34,364 nucleotides of DNA from Sporosarcina luteola (GTDB lineage Bacteria; Bacillota; Bacilli; Bacillales_A; Planococcaceae): positions 1-34,364 of the forward strand of contig NZ_BJYL01000053.1 of the NCBI RefSeq assembly GCF_007991495.1. Reading direction: 5' to 3'. Positions 9,125 to 16,171 of this stretch are shown here, piece by piece (the first letter of the stretch is position 1; the number at the start of each line of letters is the position of its first letter). A model generated the notes under the pieces. The model worked only from the letters and a program-made list of their open reading frames with translations, ran no database searches and had not been told where the DNA came from. A program made the position numbers and the translations under genes.

Positions 9125-9325
9125 TTATCGAGGATTCTTATGAATTCTTTCTTTCCGCAGATCCTCTTTCATGTCGTCCAAGTTGATTGTGTCGACAGTC
9201 TGCATGTCCTCGTGCATATCAAATAGACTTACTTGGTTTGAAGGAATCCCTTCAGGGTGTACCAAGTATTGAAATTGGATATTGTCACGATTCTCATCTG
9301 TTGTTGATTGATCTTCTTTTGTCAT
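9125..9325 (-). CDS. Small acidic protein, 66 residues, function unknown
   Basis: I do not recognise this protein. An ideal ribosome binding site (AAAGGAGG) lies eight bases before the ATG at 9325, which makes this start far better than a longer in-frame reading from 9385. The product is hydrophilic and acidic (about 15 acidic against 8 basic residues), with no cysteine, no membrane segment and no signal peptide. The middle (residues about 15-30) has a short aromatic/hydrophobic stretch, and the C-terminal half is an Asp/Glu-rich probable helix ending in basic residues. It has its own terminator and lies 70 bases downstream of the basic 37-residue peptide gene on the same strand, so the two may share a transcript. 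Confidence 0.7.
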   Translation of the reverse strand: MTKEDQSTTDENRDNIQFQYLVHPEGIPSNQVSLFDMHEDMQTVDTINLDDMKEDLRKERIHKNPR

Positions 9326-9395
9326 TGTCCTTGCCTCCTTTAATTGCTTACTTATAGGATTGGCAAGAACATTTAATGTATGCACAAGTTATCAA

Positions 9396-9509
9396 TCAGC
9401 GTCTGCGCAGCGATGTAGACGTTTTTTCCTTGGCAAGTACTTTTCGTACAATCGGGTATACGACCGGAGCCCATTTAATAGCTGTTTTGATGAGTTTACC
9501 TATTTTCAT
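9396..9509 (-). CDS. Very basic 37-residue amphipathic peptide, function unknown
   Basis: This short ORF reads ATG at 9509 to TGA at 9396-9398. A GGGGAG ribosome binding site lies eight bases before the ATG. The product starts MKIGKLIKTAIKW, continues through a hydrophobic stretch with two prolines (APVVYPIVRKVLAK) and ends in a polar tail with three arginines. I count eleven Lys/Arg and one Glu, so a net charge near +10. The spacing of lysines suggests an amphipathic helix. It could be a small membrane-associated protein, a nucleic-acid binder or a peptide with membrane activity. No family is recognised. It starts close to the 3D-protein gene, which is divergent. Confidence 0.6.
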   Translation of the reverse strand: MKIGKLIKTAIKWAPVVYPIVRKVLAKEKTSTSLRRR

Positions 9510-9737
9510 TTTGCTCGCTCCCCTATCGATTTGAACAAATTTGTCACGGAAATCTGTATATAGTAATTTGCCCTTTCTTGCGGAAAAGTAAACAAAACGA
9601 ATTTCTTCTATGACTGTCTGAAATTGAGAAACAACTTCGTGATTGTCATACTACTGTCTTCTTTTTTTAAAAGTATGTTTGATTTTAAAAGTTTTTGGAC
9701 AGTACTGGAGGAAATTGTAAGAGAGGAGCAAACCTTT

Positions 9738-10541
9738 TTGAGAAAAATGAAAGTAATTGTTATAACAGCCATCTTGACATTTTCTTATAGTGTCATAGCT
9801 GAAGCCGGTATTTACAACTCTGCAGAACAGGGAGGGGAATTAAGTGATGTTAATGAAACTCAATTTTCTGTCGCAGATTTCGAGACAATCATGAATGATG
9901 TACCCTTTCCTTTTATGGAGGTATTGAATGGTAGCATCCCACATATTTATCCGCCATTGGAATATTTACAAGACGTGCCTGAGACGTATGTCGTAATGGA
10001 GGGGGACAATCTATTCCGAATTGCAGTCAATCACGGACTCTCGTTACTGCAACTTAAAAGTTTGAATGAGCTGGAAGGTGATTTGATCCACCCAGGTGAG
10101 GTCTTGACAGTAAGTGGTGATGAGGTGGATCAAAATGCAGTGATGAGCGAGCCAGTTACGGTTGCGGCACTCACACCTGAAACCGTACCAAAGGATCCCC
10201 CAACGGAAACTGTATTTCAATCTTCAATCGCAACACCACCAGCTAATGAAGGAACGGAAATGTATGTAACAGCAACAGCTTATACGGCATACTGTACCGG
10301 TTGTTCAGGAACAACAGCCTATGGAATCGATTTACGATCAAACCCAGATCAGAAAGTGATTGCAGTTGACCCGGCAATCATTCCCCTTGGAACGAAAGTG
10401 TGGGTAGAAGGCTATGGTGAAGCAATTGCAGGAGACACAGGCGGGGCGATAAAAGGCCATAAAATCGATGTTTTCATACCATCCTATGATAACGCGATGG
10501 CATGGGGAGTTAAGAAAGTAAAGATTAAAGTATTAAATTAA
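9738..10541 (+). CDS. Secreted LysM and 3D-domain cell-wall protein (YocH-like)
   Basis: This exported protein of 267 residues probably acts on peptidoglycan. A signal peptide (about 1-23, ending AEA) is followed by a linker and one LysM repeat (about 83-127, starting TYVVMEGDNLFRIA), which binds glycan strands. A Pro/Thr-rich linker leads to a C-terminal 3D domain (about 175-267) with the three conserved aspartates at Asp211 (VDP), Asp233 (GDTGG) and Asp244 (IDVF). The 3D domain has the MltA/Rpf-type lytic fold, as in B. subtilis YocH. The in-frame ORF is open back to 9624, but the best start is the TTG at 9738 with GAGAGGAG about nine bases ahead. An ATG at 9747 is the alternative. A terminator follows at once. 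Confidence 0.85.
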   Translation: MRKMKVIVITAILTFSYSVIAEAGIYNSAEQGGELSDVNETQFSVADFETIMNDVPFPFMEVLNGSIPHIYPPLEYLQDVPETYVVMEGDNLFRIAVNHGLSLLQLKSLNELEGDLIHPGEVLTVSGDEVDQNAVMSEPVTVAALTPETVPKDPPTETVFQSSIATPPANEGTEMYVTATAYTAYCTGCSGTTAYGIDLRSNPDQKVIAVDPAIIPLGTKVWVEGYGEAIAGDTGGAIKGHKIDVFIPSYDNAMAWGVKKVKIKVLN

Positions 10542-10585
10542 AGAGGTGCGCATTGGGGGTATTCCTGATGCGCATCTCTTTTTTT
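10541..10585 (+). terminator. Terminator after the 3D-domain gene
   Basis: AAGAGGTGCGCAT (10541-10553) pairs with ATGCGCATCTCTT (10568-10580) with one G-T wobble, followed by a run of T. It begins at the stop codon of the 3D gene and separates it from the STAS gene, so the long ORF reading from 10546 is not the real start of that gene. Confidence 0.9.
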
Positions 10586-10626
10586 ATGATACAATTGATT
10601 TAAAAGAGATTCTGTTGGAGGGTACT

Positions 10627-11481
10627 ATGGGAGAGATGAATCAGAAACTATTCGACTTTTTGATTGAAAACGCAGACGCCATCACTGAAGACTGGTTAAC
10701 ACACCGTAAAGAGGCGGATGGTTCCATATATTCTAAAGATGCCGGTGACCAAGCAGAAACGATATTGCGTGAACAAAACCGATTAACCAACTTGACGGTA
10801 GCAAGCAGTTTGTTGCAGGATTGCACCATATTTCAGGAAAACAAGAAAAACTGGGCACTGGTTGTTGCAGAGAGTCGGGTCAAAAGCAACACACCAATTT
10901 TTGAAGTGTTAGAAGCGCTAGGCAAGGTAAGGTGTACGCATTGGGAGTTTGTCAAACGATTCGTTGATCGAGAAGGTGATGCTGTTCTTCGGACGGATAT
11001 TATGGAGTGGGGAATCGCTCTCCATAAGGCGTTCGACGAGTTGATGGTGGAGTTTTCTAAAAGATATGATGAATTGATGAACCGTCGGCTAAATGCCCAA
11101 CTAAGTCTAATCGAAGAACTGAATGCTCCTATCATTAAAATTAATGCAATGATTGGTGTGTTGCCGATCATTGGAGACGTTGATACGATGAGGGCCCAGT
11201 CGATTATGGATTACGTTCCTAACAAATGTGTTGAACTTGATGTAGATCATTTATTTATCGACCTGTCCGGGGTTTCAGTCATTGATACGATGGTTGCTAA
11301 CCATCTTTATCAGCTTATGCAAATACTTGATTTACTTGGAATCAAGTCAACGATGACAGGGATTCGTCCTGAAATTGCACAAACTTCAGTTCAATTGGGA
11401 TTGGATTTCACGAAGATTAATACGTATAGTTCATTACAACTTGCGCTTGTGAATAGTTTCAATAATGTCATACTAAAATAG
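10627..11481 (+). CDS. RsbR-type stressosome protein (RsbT co-antagonist, STAS domain)
   Basis: This 284-residue protein has an N-terminal RsbR-like globin-fold domain (about 1-150) and a C-terminal STAS domain (about 160-275). It should assemble with RsbS into stressosomes that hold the kinase RsbT and so control sigma-B. Both threonines phosphorylated by RsbT in RsbRA (Thr171 and Thr205) have clear counterparts here: Thr187 in GDVDTMRA and Thr221 in VIDTMVANH. It is a single stand-alone gene, like the RsbRB/RC/RD paralogues of B. subtilis, and has no rsbS or rsbT neighbour. The ATG at 10627 has GGAGG five bases ahead. The earlier in-frame reading from 10546 lies in a terminator. The N-domain ligand cannot be inferred. 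Confidence 0.85.
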   Translation: MGEMNQKLFDFLIENADAITEDWLTHRKEADGSIYSKDAGDQAETILREQNRLTNLTVASSLLQDCTIFQENKKNWALVVAESRVKSNTPIFEVLEALGKVRCTHWEFVKRFVDREGDAVLRTDIMEWGIALHKAFDELMVEFSKRYDELMNRRLNAQLSLIEELNAPIIKINAMIGVLPIIGDVDTMRAQSIMDYVPNKCVELDVDHLFIDLSGVSVIDTMVANHLYQLMQILDLLGIKSTMTGIRPEIAQTSVQLGLDFTKINTYSSLQLALVNSFNNVILK

Positions 11482-11508
11482 CATCCGGCGTTTTGCCGGA
11501 TGCTTTTC
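11481..11508 (+). terminator. Bidirectional terminator between the RsbR-type and NAT genes
   Basis: GCATCCGGC (11481-11489) pairs perfectly with GCCGGATGC (11495-11503), loop GTTTT, then TTTTCTTT. It serves the plus-strand gene and fills the whole gap before the convergent stop at 11510. Confidence 0.9.
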
Positions 11509-11509
11509 T

Positions 11510-12253
11510 TTAAAATTCAATTGCGAATGCGTTCACGAAATATTCCTCTTTTTCGCTAGATGAAAGCATTTTAGTCGTTTTTTTCCCGTTTTCAATGATC
11601 GTGAGTTCCTGATCGCGCAAAGTGATTCGTCCGGCAGGCGTTGCTTTTGTAATGATGTCGACATGCGTAAACGTTGAATCGGGGGATACTTGATTGAACA
11701 CGCAGCCTTCGTGGAAATCCACAAGCTGCTTTGGCGACGTCGTGAATCTGTAAAGTGGTCGAGTTTCTCCATTCCTGCTTCTCATAAGATCGAAGTATCC
11801 CGTTTCGGATTGTTTTGTAAAATATGTTCCGCTTGGGTCTGTTTGCGATTCGCTATTCAAGGGAATCGGCAGTACCGTAGAATCCCCAAAACCGACATCG
11901 ACGAGATACGGCTGTTCCAGTTGTACGATAATGGCTGCGTGTGTATCTGGCTTTGCCCATTGTCCATTCGGTCTTAGTACGGTGGCGGCAACGAGGGAAG
12001 CGTCGTATCCAAGCTCATTTAATAGCCAATGGAATAACCCGTTGAGTTCATAGCAGTAACCGCCTCGATGGCGATGAACAATTTTTTCGTATATCAAATT
12101 TAAATTTAAGTAAATGGGTTTCCTGCGGATGACGTCAAGATTCTCGAACGGAACTTCAGTCATATGTAAAAATTGCAGCTCTGTTAAATGCTTTAGTGAT
12201 TTAGTTTTTAAATGTGTTGCATTAAATCGGTCAAGGTAGTTATTGACATTCAT
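11510..12253 (-). CDS. Arylamine N-acetyltransferase family protein
   Basis: This enzyme of 247 residues would move the acetyl group from acetyl-CoA to arylamines or related amines through a cysteine thioester. The catalytic triad is visible: Cys67 in RGGYCYELN, His105 in DTHAAI and Asp119 in YLVDVGFGDS. The N-terminal motif VPFENLDV at 34-41 is also typical. Length and order match B. subtilis YvcN-like enzymes. AAGGAGG sits eight bases before the ATG at 12253. It is a single gene, convergent with the RsbR-type gene. The natural substrate is unknown; in Bacillus such enzymes detoxify aromatic amines. Confidence 0.9.
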   Translation of the reverse strand: MNVNNYLDRFNATHLKTKSLKHLTELQFLHMTEVPFENLDVIRRKPIYLNLNLIYEKIVHRHRGGYCYELNGLFHWLLNELGYDASLVAATVLRPNGQWAKPDTHAAIIVQLEQPYLVDVGFGDSTVLPIPLNSESQTDPSGTYFTKQSETGYFDLMRSRNGETRPLYRFTTSPKQLVDFHEGCVFNQVSPDSTFTHVDIITKATPAGRITLRDQELTIIENGKKTTKMLSSSEKEEYFVNAFAIEF

Positions 12254-12307
12254 GCTATCAGCCTCCTTATCTTTAGTATAAGGGTATCATGAAAGATAGA
12301 AATAAAG

Positions 12308-12347
12308 AACGGCCATTGCATAGACAAAAATGTCTGCAATGGCCGTT
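12308..12347 (-). terminator. Terminator of the amidohydrolase operon
   Basis: AACGGCCATTGCA (12308-12320) pairs with TGCAATGGCCGTT (12335-12347), and AGACA/TGTCT extends it inside. The minus-strand exit is CTTTATTTC. It follows the amidohydrolase stop at 12357 on the minus strand. Confidence 0.85.
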
Positions 12348-12356
12348 TTGTTTTCA

Positions 12357-13601
12357 TTATACGAATAGATCTTTTTCTACTTTCCCGCCTTTGATAACAA
12401 CTTGGATATTGCTATTCTCGGCTAAGGAGTGGATGTCTTCTAACGGATTACCTTTCACAACAATAATATCTGCAAGTTTTCCAGTTTCGAGCGTTCCTAC
12501 TTGCTGTTCCCATCCTAAACATTCTGCGGCTGTCTTTGTCGAAGCGATGATTGCTTCCATCGGCGTCATTCCGGCATCCGCCATTAAACCTAATTCGCGG
12601 AGGTTTGTTCCGTGTTTCATGACCCCGGCATCAGTTCCCATTGCGATTTTAACGCCTGCCTTATGGGCTTTGGCGAAGCTTTCTATATGATGATGAATGA
12701 CTTCTTTCGATTTTTGGACCGCTGTATCCGGCATCCCGGTTTCAGCCGCTGTTTCCAAAACGGCTACTGGAGCTAAAAGTGTTGGAACGAGGAATGTTCC
12801 ATTTTCCAACATCAGTTCAATTGCTTCATCGTCAATGAAAATACCGTGTTCGATGGAGTGTACTCCTGCACGGACTGCATTCTTAATCCCTTCGGCACCT
12901 TGGGCGTGCGCCATTACTTTGACGCCTTTCCGGAAACGTCCTTCTTCGACAATGACCTTCAATTCTTCCAATGAAAATTGAGTGAATTCCGGATGGTCGG
13001 TTGCGCTTAATACGCCGCCTGTTGCATGTACTTTGATTACTTCTGCACCAGCACGCAACATTTCACGAGTTTTCTTACGCACTTCCTCGATTCCGTCACA
13101 AACGCCATTCGGCATGCCTGGATATGGGGAGGGCAAAATGTCCAGTACATTTCCGGAAACCGTATAGCCGTCTCCATGTCCGCCTGTAATCGTTAATGCG
13201 TTGATGCTTAGCTGCATGCGGGGACCTGGAATGAGTCCATCCTCTACAGCCTTCTTAACACCTAAATCCGTACCAAGAGCGTCCCTTACAGAAGTGATGC
13301 CAGCTTCCAACGTTGTTTTCAAATATTGGGCCGCTTTATAGTACATGAATGAAAAAGGTGTTGCCAATCGTTCTTGAACTGGTGAGAACTCCATCATCAT
13401 ATGGACGTGTGTGTCAATAAAGCCAGGAAGAATCGTCCCTCCAGCCGCGTCGATGATTGTTTCATCGCCAGATGCAGTATAGCTCGCTTCGTCGCCGATA
13501 TATACGATGCGCTCTCCTTCAACTACGATAATTTGACCGTCTTTAGGTTCTCCGCCATTCCCATCAATTAGCAATCCGTTTTTCACAATTGTTTTTGTCA
13601 T
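12357..13601 (-). CDS. Metal-dependent amidohydrolase (imidazolonepropionase/prolidase-like)
   Basis: This 414-residue cytosolic enzyme of the amidohydrolase superfamily is closest to the Met_dep_hydrolase_A group, whose studied members are Xaa-Pro/Xaa-Arg dipeptidases or N-acyl amino-acid hydrolases. Visible metal ligands are HVH in FIDTHVHMM, the bridging Lys in EVIKVHATGG, His in MAHAQG, His in SIEHGIF and Asp in MGTDAG. N-terminal and C-terminal strands (MTKTIVKNGLLIDG; GKLADIIVVKGNPL) form the usual composite beta-sandwich. GGAGG precedes the ATG by seven bases. It begins 16 bases after the stop of the membrane permease, so the pair is an operon, which suggests uptake then hydrolysis of the same compound. 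The substrate is not identifiable. Confidence 0.85.
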   Translation of the reverse strand: MTKTIVKNGLLIDGNGGEPKDGQIIVVEGERIVYIGDEASYTASGDETIIDAAGGTILPGFIDTHVHMMMEFSPVQERLATPFSFMYYKAAQYLKTTLEAGITSVRDALGTDLGVKKAVEDGLIPGPRMQLSINALTITGGHGDGYTVSGNVLDILPSPYPGMPNGVCDGIEEVRKKTREMLRAGAEVIKVHATGGVLSATDHPEFTQFSLEELKVIVEEGRFRKGVKVMAHAQGAEGIKNAVRAGVHSIEHGIFIDDEAIELMLENGTFLVPTLLAPVAVLETAAETGMPDTAVQKSKEVIHHHIESFAKAHKAGVKIAMGTDAGVMKHGTNLRELGLMADAGMTPMEAIIASTKTAAECLGWEQQVGTLETGKLADIIVVKGNPLEDIHSLAENSNIQVVIKGGKVEKDLFV

Positions 13602-13617
13602 TAGAAACCCTCCAAAA

Positions 13618-14787
13618 TTATAAAGTTTGTACTAAAATTCCTGCAATAACGACCGATGCGACTGTAACCGTCGTGAAGCCGCCAATCAGCATCGGTGCTA
13701 ATAACTCATTAAATATGATTTTTGCTTCCTTTTCATTCCGTGCAATACTCCGGCTTACTTCGTCACATAGTATATAATCACCTGGAAAACCGAATAAAGC
13801 GGTCAATGCGACAGGCATCCCTTTATACGGGTGCCATTTGACAAGTTTCGACATGAGGAAGCCGCCGATGGAAATACCAACTGTTCCTATGACGAGGATA
13901 AGGATAATGCTCGGCAAGTTGCTAATTACTTGGGAAGGTGTGACGCCAGCCATCGATCCAATAACGACAAAGATGATACCGATCATCGTAATTGTGAAAG
14001 AGTTGGCCTTTTCGAGCGTTTTCGGTTCGAAAATACCGAGTTTCAAACCGACAACCCCGATAGCGAGACACCAAAGGGTATAGTGGATAGGCGTCACCGT
14101 TCCAAGTGCTACCCCTATAGAGGCTCCAACAAAGACGTAAAATAATTTCAGTGTCGTACTGGATTTAAAGGGACCTTGTTTCTTATCCTTTTGTTCAGCC
14201 TTCAACGTTTCCTCTTCAGATACCATCGGGATAAAAGAACCGTTATCCAAATCATTTTGGATTTTTACTGCGTACTTTCTCATGAAATTCATTGCCAAAG
14301 GCATTCCCAGTACTCCTTGGAAGGCGACGATTAAAGCAGGGATAATAATCAGACTAGTGAGCCCGATTTCAGCAAGCTTATCCGAAGTGATGATCAAAGC
14401 AATGATACCGCCACTAATCGGACCAACTCCCGCTACTGCCGTTGGATAATCAAATATCAGTGGAATGATCAACAAAATGAGGATCCCTGAGAAAATGACG
14501 CCGCCCAAAGCGATAATGACGGCTTTGTACTGACTCTTGAGCAATGAAAAGGGGATCATCGTCCCCATATGCAAGATGGCAGGGCCAATCAAAATGGCGC
14601 CGAGGGCAGGGAAAGTAGACTTATCCAAAATATCTTTCGGAAAAATACCTGTCCAAACGAGGAAAAGAAATCCTACCATCGCAGTGAGCAGCATTGGAAT
14701 TCTTGCCCTTGTAATAATGGACAGCCACTCACCTAAAGCGATTAATGCAAAGACGCAGGTTGTTGCGATAACAGGATTACTTAACAT
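13618..14787 (-). CDS. Putative transporter, about 11-12 transmembrane helices
   Basis: I cannot name the family. The 389-residue protein is strongly hydrophobic with 11-12 helices arranged in two halves of five to six. They are split by a charged cytoplasmic loop at about 170-215 (KYAVKIQNDLDNG, then EEETLKAEQKDKKQ). Glycine-rich broken-helix stretches occur in both halves (GVGPISGGIIALI; GFPGDYILCDEVSRS), as in inverted-repeat secondary carriers such as the GltS or KdgT families. A GGGGGAG ribosome binding site precedes the ATG. It is the first gene of a two-gene operon with the amidohydrolase and has a good promoter at 14864-14892. A dipeptide or acylated amino acid is a plausible cargo, by context only. 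Confidence 0.75.
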   Translation of the reverse strand: MLSNPVIATTCVFALIALGEWLSIITRARIPMLLTAMVGFLFLVWTGIFPKDILDKSTFPALGAILIGPAILHMGTMIPFSLLKSQYKAVIIALGGVIFSGILILLIIPLIFDYPTAVAGVGPISGGIIALIITSDKLAEIGLTSLIIIPALIVAFQGVLGMPLAMNFMRKYAVKIQNDLDNGSFIPMVSEEETLKAEQKDKKQGPFKSSTTLKLFYVFVGASIGVALGTVTPIHYTLWCLAIGVVGLKLGIFEPKTLEKANSFTITMIGIIFVVIGSMAGVTPSQVISNLPSIILILVIGTVGISIGGFLMSKLVKWHPYKGMPVALTALFGFPGDYILCDEVSRSIARNEKEAKIIFNELLAPMLIGGFTTVTVASVVIAGILVQTL

Positions 14788-14863
14788 GATGACTCCCCCT
14801 AAGCTGCTGTTTAATAATCTTCTGACAAGCCAATTAGTTACTTGGCCGTCTTAAGTGATATCC

Positions 14864-14892
14864 AATATATCAGTGGAAAAATGTTTTGTAAA
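14864..14892 (-). promoter_or_regulatory. Sigma-A promoter of the permease-amidohydrolase operon
   Basis: On the minus strand TTTACA (14892-14887) and TATATT (14869-14864) are separated by exactly 17 bases. This lies about 75 bases upstream of the permease start. It is a good match to the housekeeping consensus. Confidence 0.6.
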
Positions 14893-15074
14893 TAGTATTT
14901 TGACGATTTATAATATTTATTTATTATGAAAGCGTATTCATTCCCTTTACTAAAAGCATTCATTTATTTTTAAAATTTGATTGCTTTAAAGAATTGAATA
15001 GCCGTCTGTGACTTTTAGTAAAAGAAATAGTGTCGATTCTGTAATACTTATAGCTTATATAGAATATAAGGGTA
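14893..15074. other. AT-rich divergent intergenic region with an inverted repeat
   Basis: The 365-base gap between the divergent permease operon and the phosphodiesterase gene contains no credible ORF. CTTTACTAAAAG at 14945-14956 recurs in inverted form as CTTTTAGTAAAAG at 15012-15024, and the second copy is nearly palindromic itself. Such a pair could be a regulator binding site between the divergent promoters, but this is inference. Confidence 0.4.
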
Positions 15075-15104
15075 TTCAAGACTAATAAAATATGTTATTA
15101 TAAT
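15075..15104 (+). promoter_or_regulatory. Probable promoter of the glycerophosphodiesterase gene
   Basis: A perfect TATAAT at 15099-15104 has a weak TTCAAG at 15075-15080 with an 18-base spacer. The start codon is about 50 bases downstream. Confidence 0.45.
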
Positions 15105-15152
15105 TTAAAGATAATTCGGATTACATTCCGATGAGAGAAGCGGGGTATTCAT

Positions 15153-15986
15153 ATGAGAAAGTTTAATATTGTTTGGATTATGATGGTGGGGGCATGTTTG
15201 CTGATGCTTGTCGGCTATAATGATCAAACAAAGAGAGTGCATAATCCAGATATGGTCAGTATTGCTCATAGGGGTGCATCCGGTTTTGCGCCAGAAAATA
15301 CCCGTTCAGCTTTTTCTAAAGGAGTGGAACTGCAGGCAGACTATTTGGAGTGCGACATCCACCTTTCAAAAGATGGAGAGCTCATTATTATGCATGATGA
15401 AAAAATTGACCGTACAACGAGTGGAAGCGGATTCATAAAGGACTATACATTGGCAGAACTGAGAGAGTTGGATGCGGGGAGTTCTTTTAGCGAAGAGTTC
15501 CAAGGCGAGCAAATCATGACGCTCAACGAGTTATTGGATGAATTTTATGAGCAAATTGGTTTATTGATTGAATTGAAGTATCCGGAAAATTATCCTGGGA
15601 TTGAAGAGCGTGTCGTTTCATTATTAAAGAACTATGAAGATTTAAGCTCTATCATCATTCAGTCATTTGACGTTGACTCTATGAAGAAAATACATACGAT
15701 GCTGCCTGAGTTGGAAGTGGCAGTGCTTGTACATCCATCCGAATCAATCTTATCAGCGAAAAAATTAGATGAGCTTACTTCATTTGCATCCTATATCAAT
15801 TTCAATGTCTCCTTTTTAAATAAGCGGATGGTAGATAAAGTACATGAGCGTGGCGGGAAAGTGTTTGTCTGGTCAAAAAAGGATAAGAAATTAGTTGCCA
15901 AAGCGCAAAAGTACGGAGTAGATGGAATTATATCTGACTTCACCAAATGGCCGATTGACGAACCGATTTACCTCGTACAAGAATAA
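15153..15986 (+). CDS. Glycerophosphodiester phosphodiesterase, exported or membrane-anchored
   Basis: This 277-residue protein hydrolyses glycerophosphodiesters to glycerol-3-phosphate and an alcohol. A hydrophobic N-terminal segment (about 6-21) acts as signal peptide or anchor. The GDPD TIM barrel starts at about 35, with catalytic His39-Arg40 (AHRG), Glu48-Asn49, metal ligands Glu66 and Asp68 (ECDIH), second catalytic His81 (MHDEKIDRTT) and the later Glu in LIELKYP. Length fits the single-domain bacterial family. VGAC at 12-15 looks slightly like a lipobox, but the hydrophobic core continues beyond it. It stands alone between a promoter and a terminator. Likely roles are scavenging phospholipid or teichoic-acid breakdown products. 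Confidence 0.88.
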   Translation: MRKFNIVWIMMVGACLLMLVGYNDQTKRVHNPDMVSIAHRGASGFAPENTRSAFSKGVELQADYLECDIHLSKDGELIIMHDEKIDRTTSGSGFIKDYTLAELRELDAGSSFSEEFQGEQIMTLNELLDEFYEQIGLLIELKYPENYPGIEERVVSLLKNYEDLSSIIIQSFDVDSMKKIHTMLPELEVAVLVHPSESILSAKKLDELTSFASYINFNVSFLNKRMVDKVHERGGKVFVWSKKDKKLVAKAQKYGVDGIISDFTKWPIDEPIYLVQE

Positions 15987-15996
15987 GAGAAGCAGC

Positions 15997-16028
15997 AAAA
16001 ACCGGGAGCAATTCTACCCGGTTTTTTT
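15997..16028 (+). terminator. Terminator of the glycerophosphodiesterase gene
   Basis: AAAAACCGGG (15997-16006) pairs with CCCGGTTTTT (starting 16017), ten-base loop, and continues into seven T. Confidence 0.9.
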
Positions 16029-16032
16029 ATGC

Positions 16033-16061
16033 TTAATGGAGTGAATGTTTTATAGTATGAT
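16033..16061 (+). promoter_or_regulatory. Probable promoter of the small ORF and rluA-like gene
   Basis: TTAATG (16033-16038) and TATGAT (16056-16061) are spaced 17 bases apart. Transcription would begin just before the strong ribosome binding site GGAGG that serves the small ORF at 16082. Confidence 0.45.
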
Positions 16062-16081
16062 AGAAGGATTGGAGGAGATTT

Positions 16082-16171
16082 ATGATGAAAAATGACAACA
16101 TGAATAGGGAAATTTGCCCTGCACTTTTGGCGAAGGGGGCAGTGAAAGATGATCATACACATTTTATATGA
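16082..16171 (+). CDS. Possible 29-residue leader ORF overlapping the rluA-like gene
   Basis: The ORF starts ATGATG with GGAGG six to seven bases ahead, a stronger ribosome binding site than that of the downstream gene. It encodes 29 residues starting MMKNDNMNREICPALLAKG and stops 23 bases inside the pseudouridine synthase gene in another frame. It resembles no family I know. It could be a leader whose translation couples to rluA, or a genuine small protein. It cannot be a lost N-terminus of the enzyme, because the enzyme already starts at the usual place for its class. Confidence 0.4.
   Translation: MMKNDNMNREICPALLAKGAVKDDHTHFI

Noticed and set aside
9360..9563. Plus-strand 67-residue ORF near the 3D gene
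   Set aside because: It overlaps the minus-strand 37-residue peptide gene, which has a proper start site, while this frame has none.
10546..10626. Longer N-terminus for the RsbR-type protein
   Set aside because: This part is the terminator of the preceding gene; the ATG at 10627 has GGAGG.
11533..11977. Frameshifted or split arylamine N-acetyltransferase
   Set aside because: The 247-residue frame is intact with the full Cys-His-Asp triad; other frames are shadows.
15070..15075. Sigma-B -10 box GGGTAT before the glycerophosphodiesterase gene
   Set aside because: No GTTT-type -35 lies 12-15 bases upstream.
15186..15200. Lipobox (VGAC) in the glycerophosphodiesterase
   Set aside because: The hydrophobic core continues past the cysteine and only 14 residues precede it, so lipoprotein processing is doubtful.
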